Origin: Nemertoderma westbladi | Lineage: Eukaryota > Xenacoelomorpha > Nemertodermatida > Nemertodermatidae | Assembly: GCA_032718475.1 (NCBI GenBank) | Contig: JAUCBJ010008796.1 | Coordinates: 33,253 to 97,252, forward strand | Direction: 5' to 3' | Length of the DNA: 64,000 nucleotides | Part shown: one piece after another, positions 45,433 through 56,227 of the stretch | Position numbering within the stretch: position 1 is the stretch's first letter | Layout of the letters: each line of letters starts with the position of its first letter | Notes under the pieces: generated by a model | What the model was told of the DNA's origin: nothing | The model's input: only the letters and a program-made list of their open reading frames with translations | Database searches by the model: none | Position numbers and translations under genes: made by a program

Positions 45433-46428
45433 GGACAATTCGGTCCTGGACAATTCGGTCCCGGACAATTCGGTCCGGACAATTCGGTCGCGGACAATTC
45501 GGTCCCGGATAATTCGGTCCCAAAACACTAAATAAATGGGACCGAATTGTCCGGGACCGAATTGTCCCAGGACCGAATTGTCCTAGGACCGAATTGTCCG
45601 GGACCGAATTGTCTGGGACAGAATTGTCCTAGGACCAAAATGTCCGGTTCCTAATAGCAACTTTTTAGTGCTTTTTTGATATTGGTGAATGTTCTAGAAC
45701 ATTAGTAGAGATATTTTTTATGGTAGCTAGTGTTGTTTACTTGCTATAATTTTTTGAAATTTTAAAAATACTGTATTTTTTTTTATTTTTGTTATTGGTA
45801 GTGTTCGAGAACATTTTATATATAATTTATTAAGGTGAAGCTAGTGTTTTTTTTTACTAGCTAGCATTTCCTTGAAATTATAAAAAAACTTGTGAAAACA
45901 TTGATATTTCAGAATTAGGCCTAAACTGTTGCTGATTATATTAATTACCAACAATATTAATGATATTATATCAGTCCCTGAATGAGATCCAGCTATTATC
46001 TAGGATAATAATTTAGGCGTGTTAACCAACCAACAACACATACAGTATATACATACGCAATATATAAAAAAATCCAGTTTTAAACATTTTAAATACATAC
46101 TATTACTAGCTAGTAAATAATTCACAAGCTCCATAAAAACACCATAATAGCTACCATAACTAATAATGTTAACAAAAAAAGTAAAATTTTTTTTATTTTC
46201 GAAAAAATTCTAGCTGGTAAAAAAAAACACTAGCTATCATATAATAATATATATTAAGGTTCTAGAACATTCACCATTATATAATACCAATTAAATTTGG
46301 TCCTGGACAATTCGGTCCCGGACAATTCGGTCCCAAAACACAAAATTAATGGGACCGAATTGTCCGGGACCGAATTGTCAGGGACCGAATTGTCCGGACC
46401 GAATAGTCCGGGACCGAATTGTCCTGCT
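45433..46428. mobile_element. Inverted-minisatellite element, copy B
   Basis: Left end: about six GGACAATTCGGTCC units, a short CAAAACACTAAATAAAT spacer, then about seven inverted GGACCGAATTGTCC units (to about 45650). Body 45650-46270 matches copy A at 36560-37046. Right end (46299-46428): two forward units, the same CAAAACACAAAATTAAT spacer, then about five inverted units. So each end is itself a palindromic array with the same spacer. No ORF. Confidence 0.8.
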
Positions 46429-46794
46429 TCCGGCACTGACCAATAATTTACGGAAGTACTGCAATTTAAAAGAAAATTTGATTCATGCTCCCTTCTATTT
46501 TCCTCAAATGATAACTTAGCCGATCTATGCAATTTTATTTACTCACTGTAAAAATTTACGATACGAATTAATAAATAACATTATCATTAAATCATTAATA
46601 TCATTAAATTTCTAGAATTTTGAGTAAGAGAGGGTGAATAAATTTTCAGAGTTAATTTTCAGAGTGAATTTTTATTATATACTAGCTATTACGTAATTGT
46701 TACTACAAAAATAAGATAAAATAGGAACCTTAACATGATATAGGCCTAGTATAATGATGTTAATTTATGTTATATTGCCCACCAAATGTATGTT

Positions 46795-48774
46795 GGGCAA
46801 TTCCACCATTGATGTAACACTTATGTCGAAAATAAAAAGTCATCTAATCAGCATAATTTTGGTATCAAAGTGACGAGAAAGAATTAAATTTTTAATAAAA
46901 GTGACGGATTCTTAATTTTTTTGAGGGTAACAACTGGTTTTTCATTATTGAATATGAGAAATTTTTTTTACGTATTTTCAAATTTGCAGAAATTATTACA
47001 TGTCATTTTTGACATAATCTTACTACCATTGAAATTGTCTGATTAGGACAGGTAATTACACCACCCGAAAATTCAACATTTATTAGAAGCTATTGATGAT
47101 AAAAATTTGAATATTGACATAATAGCATTGTGTATTCAAAATTTCAAAAATTTTAGATTTGGCTTACAGAAATATGTGAGTCCGTAACGAAAAGTACTTA
47201 AAGTTTTAATTTGGAGTACACCCCGCATGTGTATTGCACTGACAATCATTTTCCTTTGGGTTTACAACCAATCAAAACCATCCATTAGGTCTCTATGGTC
47301 TGTATTACAGCTGAACTGTTTAAGAATAGCGTTACGGACTCACAAATTTTCCGTTACGGACTCACCAGGCGGTAGGTTAGGTAAGAATCATTCTGCTTTG
47401 TATACATTATTCACTATGTAAACTGAAAGTATTCAGCTCCTTTTAGTCTGACAATTGTCCATCGACAGTACATTCGAACGCATTCATTCATACATCATCC
47501 TAATGTACGACATTCTTCATTGCGCCCGTTTAATCCTGTCTCTTACGTCTAATACTCACATTTCTGGGCCGAAAGGGCCAAACGGCATATATCACGGATG
47601 ACAGAAGTTACTGACCAAGATGGTATAGTATGATACACTCGAAGTTCGCCAAGATTTCATGAAACGAGTGAGCGAATGATGGATTGAGATACAAAAAAAT
47701 CTTCCGTTAGGCCAGGGATTACGAACAAAGTCTCAATAATAAAGTGTATATTTCCAGTGCGGCCCCCTCCTATATTCCCCAGAGGAAACTCCAGTTCTCA
47801 TTTAGCTACCATTTACGGAAGGAAGAGATGCGCCCTGGCTAATAAGTCCCTTTATGGTCTTTAAAGTATTCGTGCCGAAACGAAAACTACCCTAGCCCTC
47901 ATGATGGGATCGAACCCACGACCCAAGGAGAGATGTGATTTAAATGCCACCGATTTAACCAACTACGCCAAGTTGGAATAACTTAAGTACAATGCTAATA
48001 ATTATCGTAAATCATAAATACAACGAAATACTGTTCAAAATTTATTTTCCAGTATAAAAAATTGTCCGTGAACGTGGTATTTATGTTGTTAAAGAATTAG
48101 AAATTGGTCATTTTAACAAATTATGGTCATATGAACTTATAGGATATTAAATATACACTACTATACACACACCAAATATGCCTACTCAAAATATGAACAC
48201 TACTAAAGATATATCTAATAGTGATACTTAAGGTACATTGTGAAAGCGAAAGGTATATAAGCAATAAATATATTTATTGAATAAATACCATAAACAGTCA
48301 TTGGTCATTGCTCTTTTTTTTCTAAACAATATAACGAGTGCATAACGATTTTAAGTGTGAGTCTGTAACAATTTTTTCTGTGAGTCCGTAACGAACAATT
48401 TCTCTATAAATGAGGTTTACCACCATATGTTTCTGCTATTTATTAACTTATAAATTTACAAAATTTGATGTATCTACCTCGCATTGTGAAAGTTATAACG
48501 TATGGCGTTAAACATTTCAAGAGAATTTGTCAAAATACAATTGGGTAATTTTTCTTTGTCCATTTGCATGTGAGTCCGTAACGGGCACTATATTTACAAT
48601 ATCCTATGAATCAAATGAGATACAACTCTTTTTTATAAGTCAAAGTAAAGATGTACCATTAATCCATCAGCCACCATAGATGAATGTTATTTATATTGTA
48701 AAGTTATTAATTAAATATGCCAATTAAATTTGAAAATTGCGTATGAATGTGAGTCCGTAACGATGGAATTGCCC
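46795..48774. mobile_element. TIR element, about 1980 bp, with repeated TGAGTCCGTAACG
   Basis: Ends GGGCAATTCCACCATT and inverted GGGCAATTCCATCGTT (16 bp, two mismatches). Inside are seven copies of TGAGTCCGTAACG: direct at 47177, 48358 (variant), 48381, 48571 and 48750; inverted at 47330 and 47352. Such clusters suit transposase-binding sites. A convincing target duplication was not found, and there is no long ORF. It contains the SINE at 47888-47976. Confidence 0.55.
47888..47976 (-). mobile_element. tRNA-derived SINE head, minus strand
   Basis: On the minus strand: A box TGGCGTAGTTGG (47959-47970) and a perfect B box GGGTTCGATCCC (47906-47917) at tRNA-like spacing. The anticodon arm is enlarged and imperfect, so it is a SINE or tRNA pseudogene, not a tRNA gene. 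Confidence 0.65.
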
Positions 48775-48832
48775 ATTACATGTTTTATTGGACTTTCGCC
48801 CAACAACTAGTTGATCTACTTACACCTGTAAA

Positions 48833-51800
48833 ATGAATTCAAGCTGCATCGACCTTACCGAATCGCTACTCTCGAATGACGTCACCCCCAATTATGTAAA
48901 CACATACAATTATGAAGGTTTTACACTCTCAGAAAGGGATATTGGAAGCTTGGACGGCCAAAATTGGGTAACAGATAACATTATAGAAAGTGTCATTGGT
49001 GTAATGTGCATTGAGAATGTACAGAAAGTACGAGTTTTCAGCACTCGCTTTCTTTATATACTAAGGAGCAAAGGAGGTTATGAATCATTAAAAAGATGGA
49101 CCAGATTAAGTGACTTTTCATTAGATTATTTATTCTTTCCCATCCATTGTAACAACCATTGGACACTGCTTACCTTTTCACCCGCTACATGGGAGATTTG
49201 CTATTTTAACTCACTTGGTGGATTGGACTTAAAACTCATAGATGAATTCAAATTATGGCTATCTAATGAGGCTAATCGTTTCAGTATCCCTCTATGTGAT
49301 TTTCATATTTCTCCTCCACTCCCTAAGCTCCAGTACAATGGTTATCAATGTGATATCTACGTCTGTAAGTTTGCACAACTCATCCTAAATAAGGAGTCGA
49401 TTGAAACAGTTAACGATACCTCTATCCAGTCCTTTCGTGTATATCTTCATTCCTTGGTGTCATCAAAATCAGTTCTAGTGAAAGCTGCAGACTCAGTCCC
49501 CTCACAACCCACTAACACCCAGTCACCTACCACCCAATCAGTTTCTGCTCCAACCCATCAACCCTCCCCAACTCAGCAAGGTTCTCTTAACCAGCCTCCT
49601 ATTGCACAAACTGGCAAAAATCTATGCCCTTCCTGCCAAAAAATGATTGCAGCCAATCAAAGTGGTAAGTTGCGGAAGCATAAGAATGTGAAGGCTGCAT
49701 CCTGTATAGGATCTGGTTTTATAATTTCCCATTTAACTCCTTTCATATCTAAACCTCAAAATCCAGTAATTACATCTAGAGTGGGGGATACTATAGCAAT
49801 AGCAGAAGATCCAAGTACCACCAAGGTAAGTGTGCAATCACCCTCGGCAGACTCAAAAGTATATGGTATTGAACCTGATCTTCCTGATTATAATCCATCA
49901 CATGCCCCTAATTTCTTTTGGGGACCCATTTGTGGCAAAGATCTTGTTATTTCAGTTGATGAACTATACTCTACTGTTGTACATTGGCGTAAGAACTGCT
50001 TCAAGTTGCCTTCAGGTAAAGCAGGGAAAGATTATGTTGAGGAAACTAACCGTCTTCTGTCCGGCTGGGAGTCAGGCTCTCCTTTAGAGGGTGTAGCATT
50101 CAAACTTGTCTCTATTATGCCCCATCTTCTTCTACAAAAACCCCATTCAAAGTCTATATCTTCAGAACATTGCACTGTCCTTTCCTCTAGGTTAAAGCTG
50201 TGGGCATGTGGAAAATTCGAGGATTTACTTCGTGACTCTCTAGCAATTCAAAAAAAGATTCAACAATCATATCCTGCTAAAAAACCTACGGATACTGCCA
50301 GGATTTTTAGTAAACTTGTGTTTGAAGGTAAGATAAGTGCAGCGATTAGATTACTTGAGAATTCAGGTGAGGGGTTCCTAGATCTCAGCAGCAGCGTTGT
50401 TGAAGAATTATATTCGAAACATCCACCAGCTGCCGGATTCTCACTTGATTATGCACTAAGGGGTCCTACTGAACTAATTCCTCCCAGCACCTTCTCATCT
50501 ATTACAGGTGAAATGGTTTTCAAAGCTGCTTTAGGGATAAGAGGGGGTTCGGGTCCTTCTGGCCTTGATGCAGAATCTTTAAAGAGGATTCTCTGCTCAA
50601 AAGAGTTTCGCTCAAAGTCAACTGACCTCTGCCGAACTATCGCTAAAGTAGCCCAGCGCCTTGCTACAGAGCCTGTTGACCCTAATAGCATTGAAGCCCT
50701 TGTAGCCTCTCGTCTTATACCTTTAAACAAAAATCCTGGAGTTCGTCCTATAGGTGTTGGGGAAGTCCTTAAGCGGCTAATAGGTAGAATTATAGTAAGT
50801 GTTGTGAGAGAGGAGGTACAACACACTGCTGGGCCTCTACAGACGGCGGGAGGGCATTCAGCTGGAGTAGAAGCAGCAATACATTCTTTGGTTGAAGAGT
50901 TTAACCAGGACGAGAATGAGGGTATTTTAATGATTGATGCATCGAATGCCTTTAACATGTTGAACAGATCAGTAGCCCTCCACAACATCAGAATTCTTTG
51001 CCCTGCTATATCCCTATATGTCATTAACACTTATTGTAGGAAAATACTCCTTTTCTGTGGTGTCATCGAGCTTGAGTCCAATGAAGGAACAACCCAAGGT
51101 GACCCGTTAGCATTCCCCTGGTACGGCATATCCATTAATCCACTTATCTATCATCACCACACTCGAATAAAATCCGTCTGGTTTGCTGACGACTCCAATG
51201 GCATAGGTAATCTTCTAGATATCAGGAAATGGTGGGATTTCATTTCTTCACGTGGCCCCAGATTTGGATATCACCCCAAAGCTGAAAAATCATGGTTGGT
51301 AGTCAAACCTGTTCTAGTTGAGAAAGCTCAGTCAATTTTTGAGGGCATTGATGTTCATATTACTGACCAGGGTCAGCGCCTATTGGGGAGTGTAATTGGA
51401 ACAGCTGAGTTCTCCACCACTTATGCGAAGGGCAAGGTCCTAGGGTGGTGTAAGCTTCTTGACAATTTAGCGCAGGTGGCTGAGACACAACCACATGCTG
51501 CATATGCTGCTTTCACCCATGGGCTGAGCTCAAAGTGGACTTTTTTTCAACGTTGCTTTGGTGGAGATAGCAGTATATTTCAACCTCTAGAGGACTCCAT
51601 TCGAAATCGGCTTATACCTGCCCTTATTGGCTCTGTATGTGATGATGGGCTTAGAGATATTATTAATCTGCCAGTTCGTTTTGGGGGCCTTGGTTTGGTA
51701 AATCCTGTCTCATCAACCAGCGATCAGTTCAATACATCACTGAGAATATCTGAACCTCTTAAAAAGGCAATAGTGGAGCAACAACATGTGTTATCCTCGT

Positions 51801-52744
51801 CGATTATGAAGGGTCAGGTTGAGGTAATTGCCACCATGCGTGCACTCAAAACAGCATCTTGGAAAAACAAGGCATTAAAGATTAAGGAGGTTAGTGACAC
51901 ACTTATGGTGCGTGCATTAGACCATGCCTCTCATAAAGGCGAAGTGCCTTTAAGAGGAAGAGCTGTTAGCCAAGAGGAAGTCTCTTGGCTAACAGCTCTT
52001 CCTCTTGATGCTGAAGGATTTGTACTAAATAAGTCAGACTTTCGAGATGCACTTGCAATGCGCTACAACTTGCCGATCACTGGCCTCCCAACTACATGTG
52101 TTTGCTCAGCATCCTTTACCCCTGACCATGCCCTTATTTGCAAGAAAGGCGGTTTTATCGCATTGAGACACAATGAAAAGCGCGATATAATTGCCAATCT
52201 GCTTAAGGAAGTCTGTGTGGATGTTGGTGTAGAACCTAGTCTGCTACCACTGTCTGGCGAGGTATTAACACCTTCCTCTGGCGTTTCTGGAAATGAAGCT
52301 CGTCTTGATGTGTCAGCAACAGGTTTTTGGAGCCGCCACTCCAAGTCATTCTTTGATGTACGGGTATTCTATCCCAATGCTGCAACCTATCTCCCATCTA
52401 CCATAGACAATTTATTAAAGAACCAAGAGGCTGAGAAGCGACGGAAATATAATGATAGGGTACTGAATGTAGAACGTGCATCATTTACTCCTCTCGTTTT
52501 TACCTCGAGTGGTACTGCAGGACCTGAGTGTGGCCGATTTTTAACGCATCTTGCTGGTCGTCTGGCGGAGAAGCGTGATTCCACATATTCATCGGTTGCA
52601 CATTGGTTGCGATGTCGACTTTCCTTCAGCTTACTCCGTACAACTGGGCTTTGCCTTCGAGGTCACCGTAGTCCTCTTTCCTATACCACCGTGCCAGCAG
52701 AGGATCCGCGGCTTACTTCCAACCTATGCCCCTCTTTTTCCTGA
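48833..52744 (+). CDS. LINE polyprotein: Ulp1-like protease, RT, restriction-like endonuclease (NeSL-like)
   Basis: A 1303-codon intact frame starting with ATG. N-terminus: Ulp1/C48 cysteine-protease-like with H109 (NHW), N126 at the usual Asp site (YFNSLGG), Q167 and C173 (QYNGYQC). A Cys/His motif starts at C265. RT about 560-900: RPIGVGEVLKRLIGR, the LMIDASNAFNMLNR motif, EGTTQGDPLAF and FADD at 784-787. C-terminus: C1089-x-C1091-x7-H1099-x3-C1103 zinc motif, then ARLDV (D1159) and FFDVRVF (D1175), as in restriction-like endonucleases of R2/NeSL-type LINEs. Protease plus RT plus this nuclease is the architecture described for NeSL-clade elements. The Asp-to-Asn change in the protease may reduce activity. 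The element sits in the last large host intron. Confidence 0.8.
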   Translation: MNSSCIDLTESLLSNDVTPNYVNTYNYEGFTLSERDIGSLDGQNWVTDNIIESVIGVMCIENVQKVRVFSTRFLYILRSKGGYESLKRWTRLSDFSLDYLFFPIHCNNHWTLLTFSPATWEICYFNSLGGLDLKLIDEFKLWLSNEANRFSIPLCDFHISPPLPKLQYNGYQCDIYVCKFAQLILNKESIETVNDTSIQSFRVYLHSLVSSKSVLVKAADSVPSQPTNTQSPTTQSVSAPTHQPSPTQQGSLNQPPIAQTGKNLCPSCQKMIAANQSGKLRKHKNVKAASCIGSGFIISHLTPFISKPQNPVITSRVGDTIAIAEDPSTTKVSVQSPSADSKVYGIEPDLPDYNPSHAPNFFWGPICGKDLVISVDELYSTVVHWRKNCFKLPSGKAGKDYVEETNRLLSGWESGSPLEGVAFKLVSIMPHLLLQKPHSKSISSEHCTVLSSRLKLWACGKFEDLLRDSLAIQKKIQQSYPAKKPTDTARIFSKLVFEGKISAAIRLLENSGEGFLDLSSSVVEELYSKHPPAAGFSLDYALRGPTELIPPSTFSSITGEMVFKAALGIRGGSGPSGLDAESLKRILCSKEFRSKSTDLCRTIAKVAQRLATEPVDPNSIEALVASRLIPLNKNPGVRPIGVGEVLKRLIGRIIVSVVREEVQHTAGPLQTAGGHSAGVEAAIHSLVEEFNQDENEGILMIDASNAFNMLNRSVALHNIRILCPAISLYVINTYCRKILLFCGVIELESNEGTTQGDPLAFPWYGISINPLIYHHHTRIKSVWFADDSNGIGNLLDIRKWWDFISSRGPRFGYHPKAEKSWLVVKPVLVEKAQSIFEGIDVHITDQGQRLLGSVIGTAEFSTTYAKGKVLGWCKLLDNLAQVAETQPHAAYAAFTHGLSSKWTFFQRCFGGDSSIFQPLEDSIRNRLIPALIGSVCDDGLRDIINLPVRFGGLGLVNPVSSTSDQFNTSLRISEPLKKAIVEQQHVLSSSIMKGQVEVIATMRALKTASWKNKALKIKEVSDTLMVRALDHASHKGEVPLRGRAVSQEEVSWLTALPLDAEGFVLNKSDFRDALAMRYNLPITGLPTTCVCSASFTPDHALICKKGGFIALRHNEKRDIIANLLKEVCVDVGVEPSLLPLSGEVLTPSSGVSGNEARLDVSATGFWSRHSKSFFDVRVFYPNAATYLPSTIDNLLKNQEAEKRRKYNDRVLNVERASFTPLVFTSSGTAGPECGRFLTHLAGRLAEKRDSTYSSVAHWLRCRLSFSLLRTTGLCLRGHRSPLSYTTVPAEDPRLTSNLCPSFS
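51953..52005. repeat. Perfect 24-bp inverted repeat inside the LINE coding frame
   Basis: Arms 51953-51976 and 51982-52005 are exact reverse complements (AGAGGAAGAGCTGTTAGCCA...) around a 5-nt loop GAAGT. The frame is uninterrupted through it. A 24-bp perfect stem is not expected by chance. Confidence 0.9.
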
Positions 52745-53070
52745 ATGATTTTAAGGGGTGCGGCGATCGAAAGGTGATGAAAAGCTACTGCGACACAATG
52801 CCTACGGTGCCTGTAGACTAATATGATTTGATAATAATATTGTTTTACAATAACATTGTTGAATTATTTATTTTTCTTTTTTTTGTATAATCACTTGACC
52901 CAGAGTGATTAATAGCAATTCCTCTTTACTAAAATTATTTGAATATTTGGACGTTTTTAGGAGTTTATCGTACCTTGATTTCTATTGTGAATATTTACAT
53001 GTTTTGTTATGTTATATATAATGTCAACTATAACCTAATAATGTCAATAAACCTATCTAACTAACTACAA
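52745..53070 (+). other. 3' UTR and tail of the NeSL-like LINE
   Basis: Non-coding DNA after the stop, ending with AATAAACCTATCTAACTAAC, a poly(A)-like signal and short CTAA repeats. The next host acceptor is only 50 bp away. Confidence 0.5.
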
Positions 53071-53120
53071 CATTACACAATATCTGAACTTCCTACATTT
53101 AGTGAATTGTTTTATTCCAG

Positions 53121-53208
53121 GTTTTATGGCAACAGCGGTGGCACTAAGGTACATCCAGATAATTGTGAAGTATTCCCAGGGGAAAAAAGCGTTTCGCTGC
53201 TTTATGAT
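53121..53208 (+). CDS. Host gene exon 6, unrecognised
   Basis: Acceptor TTTATTCCAG|GTTTTA. In the phase left by exon 5 it reads FYGNSGGTKVHPDNCEVFPG and then a few more residues to a TAA at about 53215. It may instead splice out at a GATG|GTTTGT donor near 53208. It adds one Cys. No domain recognised. It may be the C-terminus of a secreted protein. Confidence 0.5.
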
Positions 53209-53275
53209 GGTTTGTAACAAATAACAACACTATTATTATTTATAAAAGGATGAGAGTTAGGGGGGGGGGGGGGGT

Positions 53276-54385
53276 GTAGCGCTTTTTCTGACCAAAAAGT
53301 CGTATTTTTGAAACATATCCTATCTGATGAAAAATGTCATGCTGAATCCAAATATGGAAACCGTTTTCCAATTAGTTTTATATTATTATCCATATCCAAC
53401 TAGTATTCAATTAGTTTTCGAGATATCTGGGATAGAAGATACTGGTATCGCGATATCGGTAAATGCGATGAAGTTTGGGGTTTGCATTCAATTTCTGCAA
53501 ATTTCTATGCTCAGTGGTGCCAAATTGATTTCTGCACGAGAAAGATGATAAAATTTTAATTGAGAAGATATTTTTTTATGATTATTGGACCTACTGGTCA
53601 GTTTATAAGACAACTTCAATCTATGGAAAAACGACGGGACTCGAATAAGCGAAAAATAATAATAAAATAAAATAATAAAATAAAATATTTGCGGTCTTTG
53701 CGGGATTACACGGAATGGACTTATCGGTCATCGGAGATCTTCAAAATACATAATCTCAAAGTTCGTTTTAGGCTCATTCGAAAGCTCTTTTCTCAGAGAA
53801 CAAAGTTACCATTTGGTTTGGCAAACTCTTGAAAGCTGACTGAGCAATATTAACTTAAACAATTTTTACAAGGCATACCCAAATTCATGTTATGTTGCAT
53901 CACAACCATTTTATCGTAAATCAAATGGTAACTGTGTTCTCGGAGAAAAGAGCTAAAAATGAACTTCGTATGACCACTAGAACCTGGAGATTATACATTT
54001 TGAAGACCTCCGATGAGCGATAAGTCTATTCTGTGTAATCCCTCATAAACAGCAGAGTCGCTTATTCGAGTCCCGTCATTGTTCCGGAGACTTGAAGTTG
54101 TCTTATAAACTGACAAGTAGGTCCAATAATCATAAAAAAATATGTTCTCAATTAAAACTTTGTGCTCATTCTGACCACAGAAATTTGTAGAAATTGAATG
54201 CAAACCCCAAACTTCATCGCCTTTACCGAAATCGCGATATATCGGAGCCAGTATTTTCTACCCAGATATCTCGAAAACTAAGCAAGATATGAGAAAAAAG
54301 CTTCCATATTTTGATTCAGCATGAAATTCTGCATCAGATAGGGTATGTTTCAAAAATTCGACTTTTTGGTCAGAAAATTCGCTAC
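53276..54385. mobile_element. 1.1-kb foldback element, nearly one long palindrome
   Basis: Arms 53276-53815 and 53928-54385 are diverged reverse complements, from GTAGCG and CTGACCAAAAAGTCG at the left to CGACTTTTTGGTCAG and CGCTAC at the right, with about 110 bp of loop. Short ORFs in the arms are shadows of one another. A run of about 16 G precedes the left end. Confidence 0.75.
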
Positions 54386-55093
54386 GTTTAAGGCATAATT
54401 TTTAAATTTAAAATTTAATATTAAAAAAATAAATTTCTAAATTTGAGGCTTAATTTTAGTATTTTACTACTATTCTACTATTCTGATTTTTTAAACTTAT
54501 TTTTATAATTCGTTTAAAATTAAGTATTATATTTGTAAATTATTTATAAATTGAAGCGATTATATGCAATACTGTTGGGATTTATATTAGCTTTTACGAA
54601 AATTCTTCCCATATTGTATCTCACGGGGGGGATCCACAACAATAGGGGCGCGTGGCGCCGCGCACCATATAATTTTTGAAAAAGAAAATAAAAAGAATTC
54701 AGGAAAAAAATTATTCATAGTTACGCTAAAACATACAAGGGCCGTCATCACTCGCAAGCGGAATCCACATTTATTAACCACAAATTCCATCTCGATACCA
54801 TCCCCAATATATAATCGTTGTAAACCTTCCCAAGAAGGGCGCGCTCCATGTAGGCGGGAGGGGTATCACCTTGGCGTAATATAGATCAACAGTATGGCTT
54901 TATGGGTTGGCTATACATTGTATGAAATCTATGCACGGCCTTTGCTTTACATACATTATCTGATTATTGGGATTGGGGTGCCTATTTGAACTGACAGACC
55001 GAAAGACCACTAACAACCTATGTATGTACAACCTATGTACAACCTATGGTAAAGCATCAATCATGGGGCTATGTGTAGTGTAATAACTAGTTA
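54386..55093 (+). other. Non-coding sequence
   Basis: AT-rich. A GC-rich near-palindrome GGCGCGTGGCGCCGCGC lies at about 54647-54663. Nothing else recognised. Confidence 0.5.
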
Positions 55094-55226
55094 CATACTT
55101 GTGTGTAAAGTAGCACTTTACAGTGTGATGATCCGACTCGCTTTGTTACAGGAACGAACGTTAGTTAGTGAGTGAAAATAAAGCCACGAGGATCAGAACA
55201 CTGTAAAGTACTTTGCAACAAGTATG
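55094..55226. mobile_element. 133-bp MITE with about 40-bp inverted repeats
   Basis: CATACTTGT...GTAAAGTAGCACTTTACAGTGT at the left is mirrored by ACACTGTAAAGTACTTTG...ACAAGTATG at the right, with small mismatches. No coding capacity. Family unclear. Confidence 0.65.
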
Positions 55227-55533
55227 AATGTAGTTTTATTTCAAAATTTTAACATTACGAAATGATTGTATATATATTATAAGTGATAGAAACTGCACAA
55301 ATTATATTAGTTGCTGTATAAATAAATGTAAAAATGACATAAATTATGTTATAAATAAGTTAGCTTATATTTATGGTGGCATTTGGAGCCATGTTATAAT
55401 AATATAGCTAGGCCCTACTGGTTATTAGTAGCTATACCACGCCTACCGGTAGGTAATGCAGTAGGCATATCTGGCTGTCAGGCAAATTTCCTAATTTCCA
55501 CCTATTGTTTACGTGGTAACCAATGATGGCGTC

Positions 55534-55562
55534 AAGTAATGTCCACTAAGGGGACATTACTT
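55534..55562. repeat. Perfect 11-bp inverted repeat
   Basis: AAGTAATGTCC-ACTAAGG-GGACATTACTT. Isolated hairpin in AT-rich DNA. Confidence 0.8.
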
Positions 55563-55605
55563 AATATTAATTACTTAGCATTACTTAATTTTCTTTATCT
55601 ACAGG

Positions 55606-55684
55606 TTATGCCCAATGGCAAATTTGGCACATATTACAAATATCCCGCAGTTTTCTAAATGAACCAATGAAAGATGATACCTAA
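55606..55684 (+). CDS. Possible last host exon
   Basis: Good acceptor TTTCTTTATCTACAG|GTTATG. If exon 6 splices at GATG|GTTTGT (phase 1), the frame here starts GYAQWQIWHILQ and runs to a TAA at about 55684. The phase agreement is the only support; the peptide is unrecognised and an overlapping minus frame is also open. Confidence 0.2.
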
Positions 55685-56227
55685 TGAACCCAAACATTTG
55701 CCACGAAAGCGTACACAAGCAAGACCTATTTTTACTCGCGTGTCCCCCCCAATTTCGTTTAATCTCCGATTGACTTGCGGTATATAATTTATTTACAAAC
55801 AAGTCAGGTTCAAATGGGAATACAAATAATTTATTCCTTCCTTCCCAATTTGTTATACTGTTACCTATGAAGCAGTACTATATCTCATAGGACGTATTGT
55901 TACCCATTTAGCCCCCCAAAACCGATCTGTTAGCCCAAAATAAGCCCCATACTTCCCTTGACTATTTCCAATGTACGTGGAGGCGTCGAAGTGCACTGGT
56001 TCAATGTGCACGGCACCAGTACGAAGTGCTCTGCAACAATGCAAAGTGCACTAATTCACTGGTGCAATGTGGTCTAGATCATTATACAGCATTCAAGATC
56101 GTCTATACAGCAGCAGCCTGTAGCATAAGTCTCCAAATTAATATAAATATAAATTACAATTTTAAATTGTATTTTTTATAATTTTTAAATTACAAATTTA
56201 CAAATTAATAAATACTTATACTGTAAT

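Noticed and set aside
45433-45650. CRISPR-like array
   Set aside because: Units are contiguous, near-palindromic and change orientation; no spacers, and the genome is eukaryotic.
47888-47976. Functional tRNA gene
   Set aside because: A and B boxes are good but the anticodon arm and acceptor stem do not pair properly; a SINE fits better.
50449-51030. 193-codon minus-strand ORF
   Set aside because: Antisense shadow of the NeSL-like RT.
53327-54203. ORFs in the foldback arms
   Set aside because: They mirror each other in the two arms and have no domain.
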